This document shows positions 40,163 through 49,936 of a DNA stretch of 64,000 nt, in pieces. The notes below the pieces were generated by a model. It was given only the letters and a program-made list of their open reading frames with translations, was not told where the DNA came from and searched no databases. The position numbers and the translations under genes were made by a program. The DNA comes from Hortaea werneckii (taxonomy: Eukaryota > Ascomycota > Dothideomycetes > Mycosphaerellales > Teratosphaeriaceae). The stretch is taken from assembly GCA_037044905.1 (NCBI GenBank), contig JBAOKB010000144.1:124001-188000 (forward strand), in the 5' to 3' direction. How positions within the stretch are numbered: the first letter of the stretch is position 1; the number at the start of each line of letters is the position of its first letter.

Positions 40163-42148
40163 CTACTTTCCGTCTTTGCCATGCTGATGCATATTCTCTC
40201 TCATCTCCTGCTTAATCCGTGTAATAGTCCCCACACCTCCGTACATCATGGCCGTGTACACCTGACAGACGCTAGCGCCCGCATTGAGGATTTGCAGACA
40301 TTGCTCGCCGTTTGTAATGCCACCTGTGGCGAAGATGACCTTCGGCTCTAAGTCCTTAGTTTTTGAGCCCGACCTCGAAGGTGGTGTCGAAGTGGGAGAA
40401 GAAGTTGACGAGGGGGCTTGTGTTGATGTGCTTGTTGTAGGTGAAGCTGGGTTACTTGGCGGCGGTGCAATGGCACTTGCGGGACCAGAGACAGAGGCAG
40501 GCTCAAGTACCTGACCAGAGGACTGAAGTTCAGACGTATGATGGCGTTCTGGCACCTTGACAATGGGCTGTTGGCTCTCCTTGTCTGCTTCGTTGGTCAA
40601 CGGCTTCAGGTGCTGTGCATCCCGCTGCACCGAAGCTTCGATGGGGTTAGCAGTCGAATCGCTGGTCTTCGTTTCTGCCTGGGCGGATTCCGAGGCCGAA
40701 ACTGGCTTTTTATCAGACGCCCCAGATAAGGTTGACTTCATACCCTCATCCTCTACAGGTCCAAGGTCAAGCTTGCTCCGATACTTCTTCACAAGATTGA
40801 GAGTTCGCTCAAACATCTGTGGACCAGAGTAGCCTCCAACTTCGCTGAGCAGTTTCTCCTCGTTTGCTGGCATGACGTAGCCCTTAGGAACAGGATCCGG
40901 GCGCTTCTTAGTGGTGTTGCCGACAATGACACCATCTACACCACTGCTCCACACAGCCGAGCAAATCCCTTCTACCTGTGCGTCGCTATCTTCATCCGGC
41001 GAGACTTTGACCATAACCGCGGGTTTAGTCTTGCGAGAGATGGACTTCGCTGAGTCGACGACGGAGGATAAGATAGCTGTCAAGGGAGCCGTAGCTTGGA
41101 GATCGCGAAGTCCGGGTGTATTTGGAGAGGAGACGTTGACGACCAGGACATCCGCATATTTCGCCAGGTGGTCCACACAAGTGACATAGTCCTTCGCTAC
41201 GGCTGCGATGTCTGAGTCTGGGGTGACCTTGTTCTTGGCGACTTGTACGGCAAGGACCTTTCCATCCCGCAAGCTACCAGGCGGCACACCAGCTTCGCCG
41301 TCTAGAACTAATCTTTCTGCCTCAGCATCTAGGCCGAGACCGTGGTCATAGGCGTATTGTCGCACCCGCTCTCGTAATACCATGGCCACATGCTCTGCGC
41401 CTTCGCTGTTAAGCCCGTATCTGTTAATGAGCGCATTTTGAGAAGGTATCCTGAAAACTCTGGGTTTCGGGTTGCCCTCCTGCGGCTTAGGCGTCACTCC
41501 ACCCACTTCCACCACTGCAGCACCAAGCTCGAATAGAGGGTCTGGAATGTCGGCATTCTTGTCTATACCTGCGCTCGTGCCCACAGGGTTGTTGAGCATG
41601 TGACCAAACACTTCTACTTTCAAATCTCCCACCGTCTGATCGGCAGTATCACGTTCTCTGGGGTGCAGGCCGAAAGCATAGAGGCCTTTGACGTACTTGA
41701 TGGCAGCATGGTGAGCTTCTTCGGCGTCGACGTGTAGGAGGCGCAAAGAAGGAACCACGACGAATTGGTGAATGCTAGCGCGTGTGTCCGTAATGTACAG
41801 GAAACCGAATCCGAGAAACAGGACTGTGGCAGTGCCGTAAATCCAGTTACGGAGAGACGAGCCGGCAGCTGCAGCTTTCGGTGCCGGCGAGGGAGTGGCA
41901 GAGGGCGCAGGTGCGGGCGCGGCAGATGGTGTGGGCGACGGCTTCGGCGAAGGGGCGGCTGTGCCTTCAGTCGACTGGTATCGACGTGCAGTCTGGAGTG
42001 GAAACGTTCGTGATGTCGGTCGTTGATGTTTACAGGAGAAGTCCCGCTGCCATTGGCGCTGAAGCGTGCGCCATTGGGCTCTGTTGAGGCCCGTAGATGG
42101 CCTCCAGAGGTGGACAGGCGCACTAAGAGCGCTCGCTGTGGCTCGCAT
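40163..42148 (-). CDS. dihydroorotate dehydrogenase, mitochondrial class 2
   Basis: Taken from the ATG at 42148 (661 aa), because what follows is a mitochondrial presequence (MRATASALSAPVHLWRPSTG) with many Arg/Ser. An in-frame ATG at 42361 would leave only 29 bp to the neighbour. A Pro/Ala/Ser linker precedes the inner-membrane span (YGTATVLFLGFGFLYI). The FMN barrel shows NPVGTSAGIDKNADIPDPLF, VEVGGVTPKPQEGNPKPRVF, NRYGLNSEGAEHVAM, VVNVSSPNTPGLRDLQ (class 2 active-site Ser), VGNTTKKRPD and IFATGGITNGEQCLQ. It oxidises dihydroorotate to orotate, passing electrons to quinone. An insertion of about 130 Ser/Thr/Pro-rich residues (about 466-598) interrupts the barrel between EERTL-like helix and the last strands. 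Confidence 0.93.
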   Translation of the reverse strand: MRATASALSAPVHLWRPSTGLNRAQWRTLQRQWQRDFSCKHQRPTSRTFPLQTARRYQSTEGTAAPSPKPSPTPSAAPAPAPSATPSPAPKAAAAGSSLRNWIYGTATVLFLGFGFLYITDTRASIHQFVVVPSLRLLHVDAEEAHHAAIKYVKGLYAFGLHPRERDTADQTVGDLKVEVFGHMLNNPVGTSAGIDKNADIPDPLFELGAAVVEVGGVTPKPQEGNPKPRVFRIPSQNALINRYGLNSEGAEHVAMVLRERVRQYAYDHGLGLDAEAERLVLDGEAGVPPGSLRDGKVLAVQVAKNKVTPDSDIAAVAKDYVTCVDHLAKYADVLVVNVSSPNTPGLRDLQATAPLTAILSSVVDSAKSISRKTKPAVMVKVSPDEDSDAQVEGICSAVWSSGVDGVIVGNTTKKRPDPVPKGYVMPANEEKLLSEVGGYSGPQMFERTLNLVKKYRSKLDLGPVEDEGMKSTLSGASDKKPVSASESAQAETKTSDSTANPIEASVQRDAQHLKPLTNEADKESQQPIVKVPERHHTSELQSSGQVLEPASVSGPASAIAPPPSNPASPTTSTSTQAPSSTSSPTSTPPSRSGSKTKDLEPKVIFATGGITNGEQCLQILNAGASVCQVYTAMMYGGVGTITRIKQEMRENMHQHGKDGK

Positions 42149-42390
42149 GGCGAAATGGGTTGTTGCAACAGGTACGAGTCCGGCCGGGAGTTCATCTCGA
42201 AGCTCGACTTCACTTGCGCAGGTCCCATTGCGGATCTTGCCGCGCCTGCTTATCGGGGGGTATGATGTAAGGCTGACTGCGCAACAAGAGTCCATTGAAA
42301 ACACACAATATATAGTACGGGCACGTTTGACCGTAACAATTCGAAGCACTTCTATCGGCATTCAAGAAGTACAAAATACCAAAAAGCAAT
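42149..42390. promoter_or_regulatory. shared promoter of DHODH and NAD(P)HX epimerase genes
   Basis: The 242 bp between the chosen divergent start codons must contain both promoters and leaders. A TATATAGT site near 42308-42315 is a candidate TATA box for one or both genes. Confidence 0.55.
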
Positions 42391-43104
42391 ATGTCGGCAC
42401 TCCGGACCTTGGGACCTAAGGCCGCCGCCGCTCTTGACGAGGAGTTAATGTCAAGCGGCGCATTCTCTATTGATCAATTAATGGAGCTGGCAGGTCTTGC
42501 TGTCTCTCAATCCATGTACACTATCTCTCCTCCATCCAAATCACCAAACATTCTCGTAGCTTGCGGTCCTGGCAACAACGGCGGAGATGGTCTCGTTGCG
42601 GCTCGCCACCTCCATCATTTCGGCTACAAACCTACAATGTACTATCCGAAGCAGTCGAAAAACGAGCTCTACGGCCGTCTCAGGACACAGCTCGAGCACC
42701 TCAAGATCCCTTTCACCGATGATTTTCAGAGCGCGATGGGAAAGAATGATTGGATCATCGACGCCATCTTTGGCTTCTCCTTCGCTGGAGAAGTTAGAGA
42801 ACCCTTCCCAGCTGTCATCAGAGCACTAGCTGAGAGCAAGATCCCAGTACTGGCGGTAGACGCGCCAAGCTCGTGGAACATTGAGACTGGACCACCTCAA
42901 GATGGCCCTGGTAAAGGATATCAGCCTGCTGCGATGATCTCTCTTACCGCACCTAAGCCTCTTGTTAAGTGGTTCCAAGGACGGCATTTTGTTGGTGGAA
43001 GATTCGTGAGTCAGGAAATTGCCGACAAGTATGGCTTTGATGTTCCTCCTTACAAGGGCTGTGAGCAGATCGTCGAGGTTGGAAGTCATGGTGAGAAGTT
43101 GTAA
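42391..43104 (+). CDS. NAD(P)H-hydrate epimerase
   Basis: Single exon, 237 aa, the normal length of eukaryotic YjeF_N epimerases. It interconverts R and S forms of hydrated NAD(P)H so a dehydratase can repair them. Motifs: LDEELMSSGAFSIDQLMELA at the start, NILVACGPGNNGGDGLVAAR (nucleotide-binding), YYPKQSKNELYGRLRTQLE, IDAIFGFSFAGEVREPFPA and VDAPSSWNIETGP with the catalytic Asp region. No organelle signal is obvious. It is divergent from DHODH. It lacks the C-terminal dehydratase domain, as usual for fungi and animals. Confidence 0.94.
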   Translation: MSALRTLGPKAAAALDEELMSSGAFSIDQLMELAGLAVSQSMYTISPPSKSPNILVACGPGNNGGDGLVAARHLHHFGYKPTMYYPKQSKNELYGRLRTQLEHLKIPFTDDFQSAMGKNDWIIDAIFGFSFAGEVREPFPAVIRALAESKIPVLAVDAPSSWNIETGPPQDGPGKGYQPAAMISLTAPKPLVKWFQGRHFVGGRFVSQEIADKYGFDVPPYKGCEQIVEVGSHGEKL

Positions 43105-44194
43105 GCACAAGCCTAGGAAGAAAGAGTGCTCCAGCTTCAGAGCCAGTTGGCCAGGTCGCGCTGCAGCATTGAGCATGACCATCGAGCAAAGCGTCTAGAA
43201 GCTTTATAAATATCTCCTGGGACAGAAGCAAAGAATTATCCTGTCATGAAATGAGGGCGGATAAGAACGGCTCTGGCAGCGCGAAATCAGCTTTGAAGCC
43301 GTAGCGTTGGTCAGATATTCTTTGGAGAACGCTAATAATGAGGCGAATGGCAAAGTAGAAACCTTCGCAGGATACATCGCTCGAAAAACAGAAACTACGC
43401 AAGTTCTGATAACGATTCTCATAGTTGCTTTCTTCAAACCACTTGATCTAGCAGAACGGACCGCTGTACAACAGCTGTAAATGCTTTCGCAAGCTCGGGG
43501 ACTTTGCTTTCTGCGAAATTAATGTCAAAGTGACTGTTCATAAGACATCCAGAAGGACTTCGGTTGGCCCAGGCGGGTGCCTGTCCTGAAAGTCATTAGC
43601 GAGCAGCAAGCGGAACATCTGTCGCCCCACTTCAAGCGAGCTATGCTTTCGTGCAAGCAGCTCCTGAAGACTGCCTTTTTAAAATAACATCGTCTTGCTG
43701 GATGCAGTAACTCGAATGCTCCTCTGTCAAACTGTCAGGTCACACTGAAGGACGAATACCGAAGTATGCGTCGCGTTCGCAACTGCCGAATGCGGCACAG
43801 ACTTGTGCATGCAGTTCATGCATGCTGTTGCCGCCCTCTGCGGCACAGCAGCGCTTATACCATGTTGGTCCCCACTCTCGACAATCAATGCTCTACATTT
43901 CACCCAAAATCAATAGTGTGAACAGCCAAGCGAGCGGCAAACTGGAGGCTCACAAACATTTTTAGGAAATGGGCGAATGTATGCACAGATTCCAAGGTCG
44001 CTTTTGCGGCAAAGCAGCGCTTCCGGAGTCCTCACAGTCGTCCGGTACAAAGGTGATAAAGGACTTCTACTGGTAGCCATGGTGAAGTATCTGGCTCCTG
44101 TACGCCTCTCACGACAAGGGAGATCCTTGATTGTCCAGTACCTCTGCTTCTCTCCTCCCGTACCGTCAATTATTCGTCTGCAGGATCAGACACA
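43105..44194. other. 1.1-kb intergenic stretch
   Basis: No supported gene. Short frames on both strands show no motif. The last 150 bp are probably the promoter and leader of the secreted protein at 44195. No RNA gene or strong repeat is visible. Confidence 0.45.
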
Positions 44195-44779
44195 ATGCGT
44201 TTCTTCCGTATCTTCTTTACATTCACCAGCTTACTTGCATCGACCAATGCTATCAGGCCACGATTGTACGATGGGTTGCAGCAAGTCATTGGGAAGGAAA
44301 CAATGACCGTGACCGAAACAACCATCAGCACACGTTACGAGACAGTGACGGAAAGTGCGACAAGCGTTACTGCTGGCCCGCCGTTACAACATATCCGGGC
44401 GACGATCACGCTGACCCATACCCATACGACAACCGCTTCACCTAGCGCCGAGAAAGTAGTTCAGACCTGGTACGGGGGCCAGAAGAAGTACGGCTGTGAC
44501 AAGACGGCTTGTGCGAGCTGTAGATGGTATTATAATTGTGAAGGCGGCGATCCGGCATGGTACGTGATTCCGAAGAACGATACTAGGCTTGCCGATGACT
44601 GACTGCCCTTTAGTTTCCAATGTGACACCGCACCGTACTGCGAGTGTGGAGAATTTGCACCAGCGAGTACGCAATCTGTCAGCAGTAGGAGAACGTGCAG
44701 TCTGGGACCAGGGAGAACTGTACCGTGCGACGAGGTAGAGGAAGATGCCTTTGTTTTTGGCAACGAAGAAGAAGATTGA
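44195..44779 (+). CDS. secreted protein with ten cysteines, effector candidate
   Basis: Exons 44195-44559 and 44614-44779 (GTACGT...TTTAG intron of 54 nt) give 176 aa. Signal peptide: MRFFRIFFTFTSLLASTNA. A Thr/Ser-rich stretch follows (TMTVTETTISTRYETVTESA), likely O-glycosylated. Then come ten cysteines in compact order: GCDKTACASCRWYYNC, then CFQCDTAPYCECGEF, then TCSLG and PCDEV. The last stretch is acidic. The intron is placed exactly inside a Cys codon and restores the pattern, which supports the model. Size, signal and Cys richness suit an effector or a cell-wall protein. No known family. Confidence 0.8.
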
Positions 44780-45061
44780 TTCAGAGTTCTCATCATAAGA
44801 CTGGCTTGCATTGCTGCCATGGTAAGGCATAGTGAAGCCAACACTTTCCATCCGGCCTTGGAGCAGTTTGCTGAGACTGGGTTTCTTTGTACATATTGAT
44901 TGCTGTAAAATATCGTCATAAGGGAATCCTCAAGAACGGGAGGCTCTCGCTCGCTCTAAACACAACGGATCTGTTGCGTATTTACAATACTTGATGTTCT
45001 CCATTTACACGGGAAGTGAGTGCTTGACTCGAGCTTGTTCTTGTCAGTATTTCGTTTCCTT

Positions 45062-46522
45062 TTATGCATCTTTCTCAAGATATTCACCATCCTCCGAAGT
45101 CCAGGCTCCAATTTCATCACCAACTTTGACTATACCCAGTTGAAAAGTAGGGATCAGCTGTACACCCAAAGACGGCTCGGCCTCTCTTTCCGTCTTTCTT
45201 AATCTTTTGAGAGTCTCATAAGGCTCGTGTTTTTCCTTTACACCCGTATCTGGATCGACATTCGGAAGCGAAGAGCATGTAGAGCGACATGCGACATGAA
45301 ACTCAGCTTCTTCTTCAAAAAGCTCGTTTGCTGATCCTCCAATACGTCGACCAATCGCAATTAGGTTCCATTCATCTTCCTCGAAGGCCTTGGTACCAGT
45401 GGCGTATATGTTGGCACGAAAGCGGCGGGCGTCAAGCTTGCCCTTTGCTTTTGATTCGGCCGGAAGCTGGTTGTCGATCGCCCGTAGACTTGCCAATCCC
45501 GTCATACCAATAGGGAAAGAGTCGGCAAAAGCGATCTTGAAGTCGTCATGTTGAGCATCCGGTGGAATACAGCTTTTCACAGATCGAAGTCTGTGCTCAT
45601 CAATTCGGAAGAGCGCGAGAGGATTGCTGACGCCAAGAAAGTATTTCAGCTTCTGAAGGTCCCTTGCATCTATTTCATTCGACACGTTCAACGCTAGCGC
45701 TGCGTCTCCACGTATAGAAAGCTCATCCCGTTCGTAACGCTTCGACTCTCTACGCTGCGGTGTTGGCATCAGAGGTAAATGCAAAGTGACAATTTCTGTT
45801 CGTAATCCAAATGGGTTGAAGTCGGGCTCGAAAGGGAAGCGGATGATCAAGCAGCCTCCATTTGCCACCCAGCTAGACACCTCAGGTGCGCCCGAGTCTT
45901 TCCTCCCACGCTCAAGCTCAAGAGTATCGCCTCGAGGACGACTGCGAGATCTCGATTGTGCTGAAGGCGGTTGAAGCCGCGATCGACCTCTAACAACATG
46001 TGCTGGGATGTCAGGCTTGTTTCGTGGGTCTGGTAGCCAGAGTTTGGTCTCCAGCAAAGCGAGCCTTGGGATCTCGCGCTGCGTTATAGTTTGCCATTGG
46101 TGGTCCCACTCATGCGATACTTCGCTGACAGCACCGTCCTTTTGCTCTGCGTTTTTGGCTTGGGAGGCAAGCTGCGCAAAGGTGAACATTCGATCATACT
46201 TCAGCCCTGACCTCTGAACTTCGGAAGCGACAAGCTCAACACCTTTAGCTGATTTGACGGGATAAGTAAAGAGTGCTTTGACTTTCGGCTTGCCTCCAGA
46301 GGCGGCGTTCTGATCATAATACTGGTCTTCCAGATTGCTTTGTTTCTTAAGGCCAAGTCGTAGGCATCCAGGCACCCGATTGGACTGCACCGATTTGAGT
46401 GAGAAACTGTCGGAGTAGGATCCAAACAAGATAGGGAGGACAATGAGAACAAGACTCAATGTCACACCCGGATTGGTGAGGTATTCAAGATAATGCTCAC
46501 ACAGAGCCAAGAGAGTCGCCAT
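45062..46522 (-). CDS. MOSC-domain protein, mARC-like
   Basis: Single exon, 486 aa from the ATG at 46522 (the frame is open slightly upstream). An N-terminal membrane anchor (LTNPGVTLSLVLIVLPILFG, about residues 25-45) precedes the MOSC N-terminal beta-barrel, KVKALFTYPVKSAKGVELVA and GLKYDRMFTFAQL. The MOSC core carries FPIGMTGLASLRAID, ARRFRANIYATGTKAFEEDE and FHVACRSTCSSLPNVDPDTG, where the first Cys is the candidate Mo ligand. mARC proteins reduce N-hydroxylated compounds on the mitochondrial outer membrane with cytochrome b5. A disordered Arg/Ser stretch (GRSRLQPPSAQSRSRSRPRG) is inserted in the N-terminal half. Confidence 0.87.
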   Translation of the reverse strand: MATLLALCEHYLEYLTNPGVTLSLVLIVLPILFGSYSDSFSLKSVQSNRVPGCLRLGLKKQSNLEDQYYDQNAASGGKPKVKALFTYPVKSAKGVELVASEVQRSGLKYDRMFTFAQLASQAKNAEQKDGAVSEVSHEWDHQWQTITQREIPRLALLETKLWLPDPRNKPDIPAHVVRGRSRLQPPSAQSRSRSRPRGDTLELERGRKDSGAPEVSSWVANGGCLIIRFPFEPDFNPFGLRTEIVTLHLPLMPTPQRRESKRYERDELSIRGDAALALNVSNEIDARDLQKLKYFLGVSNPLALFRIDEHRLRSVKSCIPPDAQHDDFKIAFADSFPIGMTGLASLRAIDNQLPAESKAKGKLDARRFRANIYATGTKAFEEDEWNLIAIGRRIGGSANELFEEEAEFHVACRSTCSSLPNVDPDTGVKEKHEPYETLKRLRKTEREAEPSLGVQLIPTFQLGIVKVGDEIGAWTSEDGEYLEKDA

Positions 46523-47159
46523 TGCGAAGTCGTTGTGATTCCAGTTGATCACGACCCATCGACATACACAGTAGATAGCCCGCAGTTCCTAAGTGCTGCT
46601 TCGCGAAGAAGGATGGCCAAATCAAGAGTGCGCAAGAAGACAGTCGCCAAAAGAATACGCGAGAAAGAAATGGTGTTACTTGGCCCGGACTTGCGTCTGC
46701 CATCGCAACATCATGTGTCAACAGCCAAATGCTACCCAGATATGTCAAAATTGTCTCTGTAGCATGTCGCGAGGAAGATAAGGTATCTGCTATAATCTGC
46801 CCACGAGATTGAAGGAGAGGTCAAGGGCTTGGCTTTCCCAGAAGTTCGCACGTGGAGGCTCGGCTCCGATCACGGACTTCGCGCGTCCGACGCGACTTCA
46901 CGCGTTCTCTCGATCCGTCACAGTCGACATCAACGGCGATATCAACTATTTCTCCAAGTCGCTCGCTCCCGGTCTCTTGGTACAATTGGTACATCTGGCG
47001 AAGCAGTCGAGATGTGAAATGGCTGGCCCAGTCCAGGTCGTCGGTCTGGCCTCTTCGCCTGGCTCCACGCAAACTCGACTGCCGGCCTCATCTCGTAGGT
47101 GACCGAAGTGTCATGCGCATGTCAGGAATTCCTTATTTCCACGGTATTATGCTTACCAG
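46523..47159. other. upstream region with possible unassigned exon
   Basis: The first exon of the RecA-like gene at 47160 should lie here. A GTAGGT donor at 47095 and CTTACCAG acceptor at 47159 bracket 65 nt. Frame matching favours the exon phase ending CRPHL over the one with the ATG at 47019. On the other strand a coding-looking stretch (DDLDWASHFTSRLLRQMYQL) conflicts with this. A short plus-strand ATG frame starts at 46612 (AKSRVRKKTVAKRIREKE). None is firm. Confidence 0.35.
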
Positions 47160-48333
47160 AATACAGATCGTCTACCCACTGTGTCCGCATCTGCTGCGCT
47201 CCAAGAGCTCGAAACCTTCGACTCCAACAAGGATGTTGACGATTCCGGAAGCTCAGACTCTAAATTACCCAAAGGCGCATTGCAATTGCCTGGAGGCTTT
47301 GAAACGAACAGAGTCACAGAGATCTGGGGTCCAAGTGGTGCGGGGAAGACTGCATTGCTGTAGGTGCGAAATCAATAAAAATCCAATGATCTGATTTGAC
47401 CTCTACCAGACTTCAGACTGCCGCCGAAAGGCTTAAAAGTGGGAAGGGTGTAACTTGGATTGGTTTGTTTCCTGAACCATGATTCCAAATACTTTGAGGT
47501 GCATCTTTGCTAATGCCTGAGCAGATGCCGATACACCGCTTGTTGGTAAACGACTCAGCACGCTACTGAAAAGTGGCGATACAGATGACACGCAGAGCTC
47601 CGAGGGTGCCTCGCTCCTCACTGACCGTTTGAGACGCTTTCGCCATCACACGGCACCAACATTGTCACATCTTCTGGCCCTCGTACTACATCCACGCCCA
47701 GAGTTCCCCCCGGAAGGCACCTCTCTCCTGATCATTGATGGACTCAATACACTGATAGACCTTGATTATCCCCGGTTTCCTTTTGCGGGTACTGCAAAGA
47801 CAGAGCAGCAGAAATGGCAAGCCGGTCGACGATATGCTGTACTTGGCTCGCTGGTCTCAGGTCTCAACAAGATGGCTGTCCTGAACAATGTGGCTGTCGC
47901 TGTATCGACAGGATGTGCGTCGCGCACACGAAGTGACAGCGGTCTCGGCTCCGCTCTCGTTCCAGGCGTTGGAGGCGGCGAGTGGGATTCTGGAGTCTGG
48001 ACAAGACTCGCCGTATTTCGAGACTTTGGCGGGCGGTTTGTGGGCGTCCAGAAATGCCAAGGACGTAGCTTGATCCCGAGAGACGAGACTGGCGAGACTG
48101 GGAATGTGATCTGCTTTGAGATCTTGGAAAGTGGCAAAATACGCGCGAAAGAGGTGGAAGCGAGTGCACAGTCCACGGGTGTCAATGTCTTGCGGAGCCC
48201 GGCCAAGGCACGGAAAAGAACGTTTGAGGAAGTCGCGGATTCTGAGGGCGAAGACGTGGATGAATATGGATGGGCGGATGGTGACGAAGAGGCTTTGCCA
48301 GGGAGTGGAGACGAGACGGAGGCCCCAGCATGA
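47160..48333 (+). CDS. RecA/Rad51-like ATPase (Rad51 paralogue type)
   Basis: Exons 47160-47359, 47410-47462 and 47525-48333 keep frame and give about 353 codons, with the 5' exon missing. After SASAALQELETF and a linker, the core shows Walker A in EIWGPSGAGKTALLLQTA, then KGVTWIDADTPL, and Walker B in GTSLLIIDGLNTLIDLDYPR. NVAVAVSTGCASRTRSD is in the position of the RecA L2/strand-5 region, and SGVWTRLAVFRDFG follows, as in Rad55/Rad57/XRCC2-type paralogues. The C-terminal 80 residues are acidic and disordered. Rad51 paralogues help load Rad51 in homologous recombination. Which paralogue cannot be decided by eye. Confidence 0.78.
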
Positions 48334-48655
48334 AACACACGGTATGACTGGCAGTCAGCTGCCAAATCGATATATGTGTGACTCAACACTCCTGCACACA
48401 AGGAAGGTACGCAGGCTTCAGGCTGCAAGATTGTGGCTGCGCCTGCCTTCGTGGTCGCGCTTGCCATCTCAGATGAGAACAACAAATACTTGCTTTGGGA
48501 AGCATCGGCTGGCAGCGGGAGTGAATGCTCGCATGGGACTTGAAAGTCTTCCTTCTCATGCGAAAGATCTTTCCTTGCAACATCATTTCCGGGCTGTATC
48601 ACAAAGCAACCCTATTCTTCCAAGCATGCATAACTGCAAGCCACGCAAGAAGACC
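48334..48655. other. short intergenic stretch
   Basis: About 320 bp between two same-strand genes, holding 3' and 5' flanks. The frame of the next gene is open through it, so an earlier start of that gene (for example ATG 48626) is possible. Confidence 0.4.
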
Positions 48656-49225
48656 ATGCCAAGGACCAAAAGCAACCGAAGCCCCTTCCTGGAACTCCCG
48701 CCCGAAATAAGAATCACCATCTACGAGCTGATCCGGGACGAGACCTTCTCCGAGGGAACCATCAGCATCAACTCGGCCAAATTCCCCGAAGACCTGCCGC
48801 CGTCCATCACGCGAGTCAACCGGCAAACCCGTCAGGAAACCCTCAAACTCATGTGCGAACCGATGAAGATCGAGTTCGACGCGGAGGAGAGTCTGGAGAC
48901 GTGCGGGGACTGGGTCCGAACCATCAGCGACGGAGCGCTGCAGTGCCTCTCCACCTTCATCTTCCCTTCCCTGCCCTGGGAGCTAGAATGTGAAGAGTTT
49001 ATTTTCAGTATCTGCGATATGAGTTTTATCATTGATCTGAAGGAGTGGGAGCCGGTGACGGCGGTCTTCAGTGGGTGTTCGTGTACGGCGTGTGAGTGGG
49101 TGCGGGAGAAGCGGGATGTGTTGGAGAGGATGTGTAGGAAGTTGAAAAGGGCGGGAGGGGATGCTGAGGTGGGAACGAAGAGGGGTTTCTTGCTTAAGGC
49201 GCTGGAGGTTATTTATTATGAGTAA
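48656..49225 (+). CDS. 2EXR/F-box-like domain protein
   Basis: 189 aa from the ATG at 48656; an in-frame ATG at 48626 would add ten residues. The 2EXR-like signature is SPFLELPPEIRITIYELI, followed by ITRVNRQTRQETLKLM. A C-terminal helical part includes CGDWVRTISDGALQCLSTF, ICDMSFIIDLKEWEPVTAVF and three nearby Cys (SGCSCTACEWV). Biochemical role unknown; members of this class are expanded in filamentous ascomycetes. It is the second such gene of the window (first at 915), but beyond the signature the two differ, so they are not a recent duplicate. Confidence 0.72.
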   Translation: MPRTKSNRSPFLELPPEIRITIYELIRDETFSEGTISINSAKFPEDLPPSITRVNRQTRQETLKLMCEPMKIEFDAEESLETCGDWVRTISDGALQCLSTFIFPSLPWELECEEFIFSICDMSFIIDLKEWEPVTAVFSGCSCTACEWVREKRDVLERMCRKLKRAGGDAEVGTKRGFLLKALEVIYYE

Positions 49226-49936
49226 GGGGCGAGGTCGAGGCTATCGGGGAGTCGAGGTTACCGGGGAGGCAGATTACAGTATGACGTGGGATGGAGCGTT
49301 GGAGGACGTCTTCTGACAGATGTTTGAACAGTGGCAAAAGCTGTTTCACCGTGCGAACTCGGCCGTCTGGTTCTTGGATAGACGATGCTCGAAATTCCTG
49401 ACGGCTAGTGGTTTGGTTTGCGTGGCCAATTTCCAACCATCATTGGGTTCGCATCTCGGCCCAGGAGATGGCACTGTAGGCATGAAGGCATGCGGAATCG
49501 ACTACATGCTTTCGTCGGTTTTACTTTGGTGAGAGAACAGTGTCTCCCGAGTTTGAAAACAAGCTTGTAGCAACCTCTAGACTAATCAGAACCGGGCACT
49601 TCGGACTGAAGTTGGTCTCCGCCAAGGAAGAGGCGTGGTATTACTAAAGCGTAGAAAAGAAGTCTCATTGTGACAGCAAAGTGTTTTCATTAGCATGTCC
49701 TCGAGGGGAAAGAAATTACAGGGGTATATCTTAAAGCATTGCTTCCCACATTCCGAGGGAGAACCGTCGAGTCCGAGTCGACATTTCCGCCCTTCAGAGA
49801 CACACGGTCTCTTCCTTGGCCGTTCCTTTAGCTAATGAGGGCTTGAACAGCCCTACGACCAGTCTTGTCACCATCAAGTCCGACTTAAACCTCGCCAGCC
49901 CTCATTCCCTCCACATTCCCCCATCCCATCCCACAT
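49226..49936. other. intergenic between convergent genes
   Basis: Mostly 3' flank of both neighbours. Short frames show no motif. Nothing else noticed. Confidence 0.4.
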
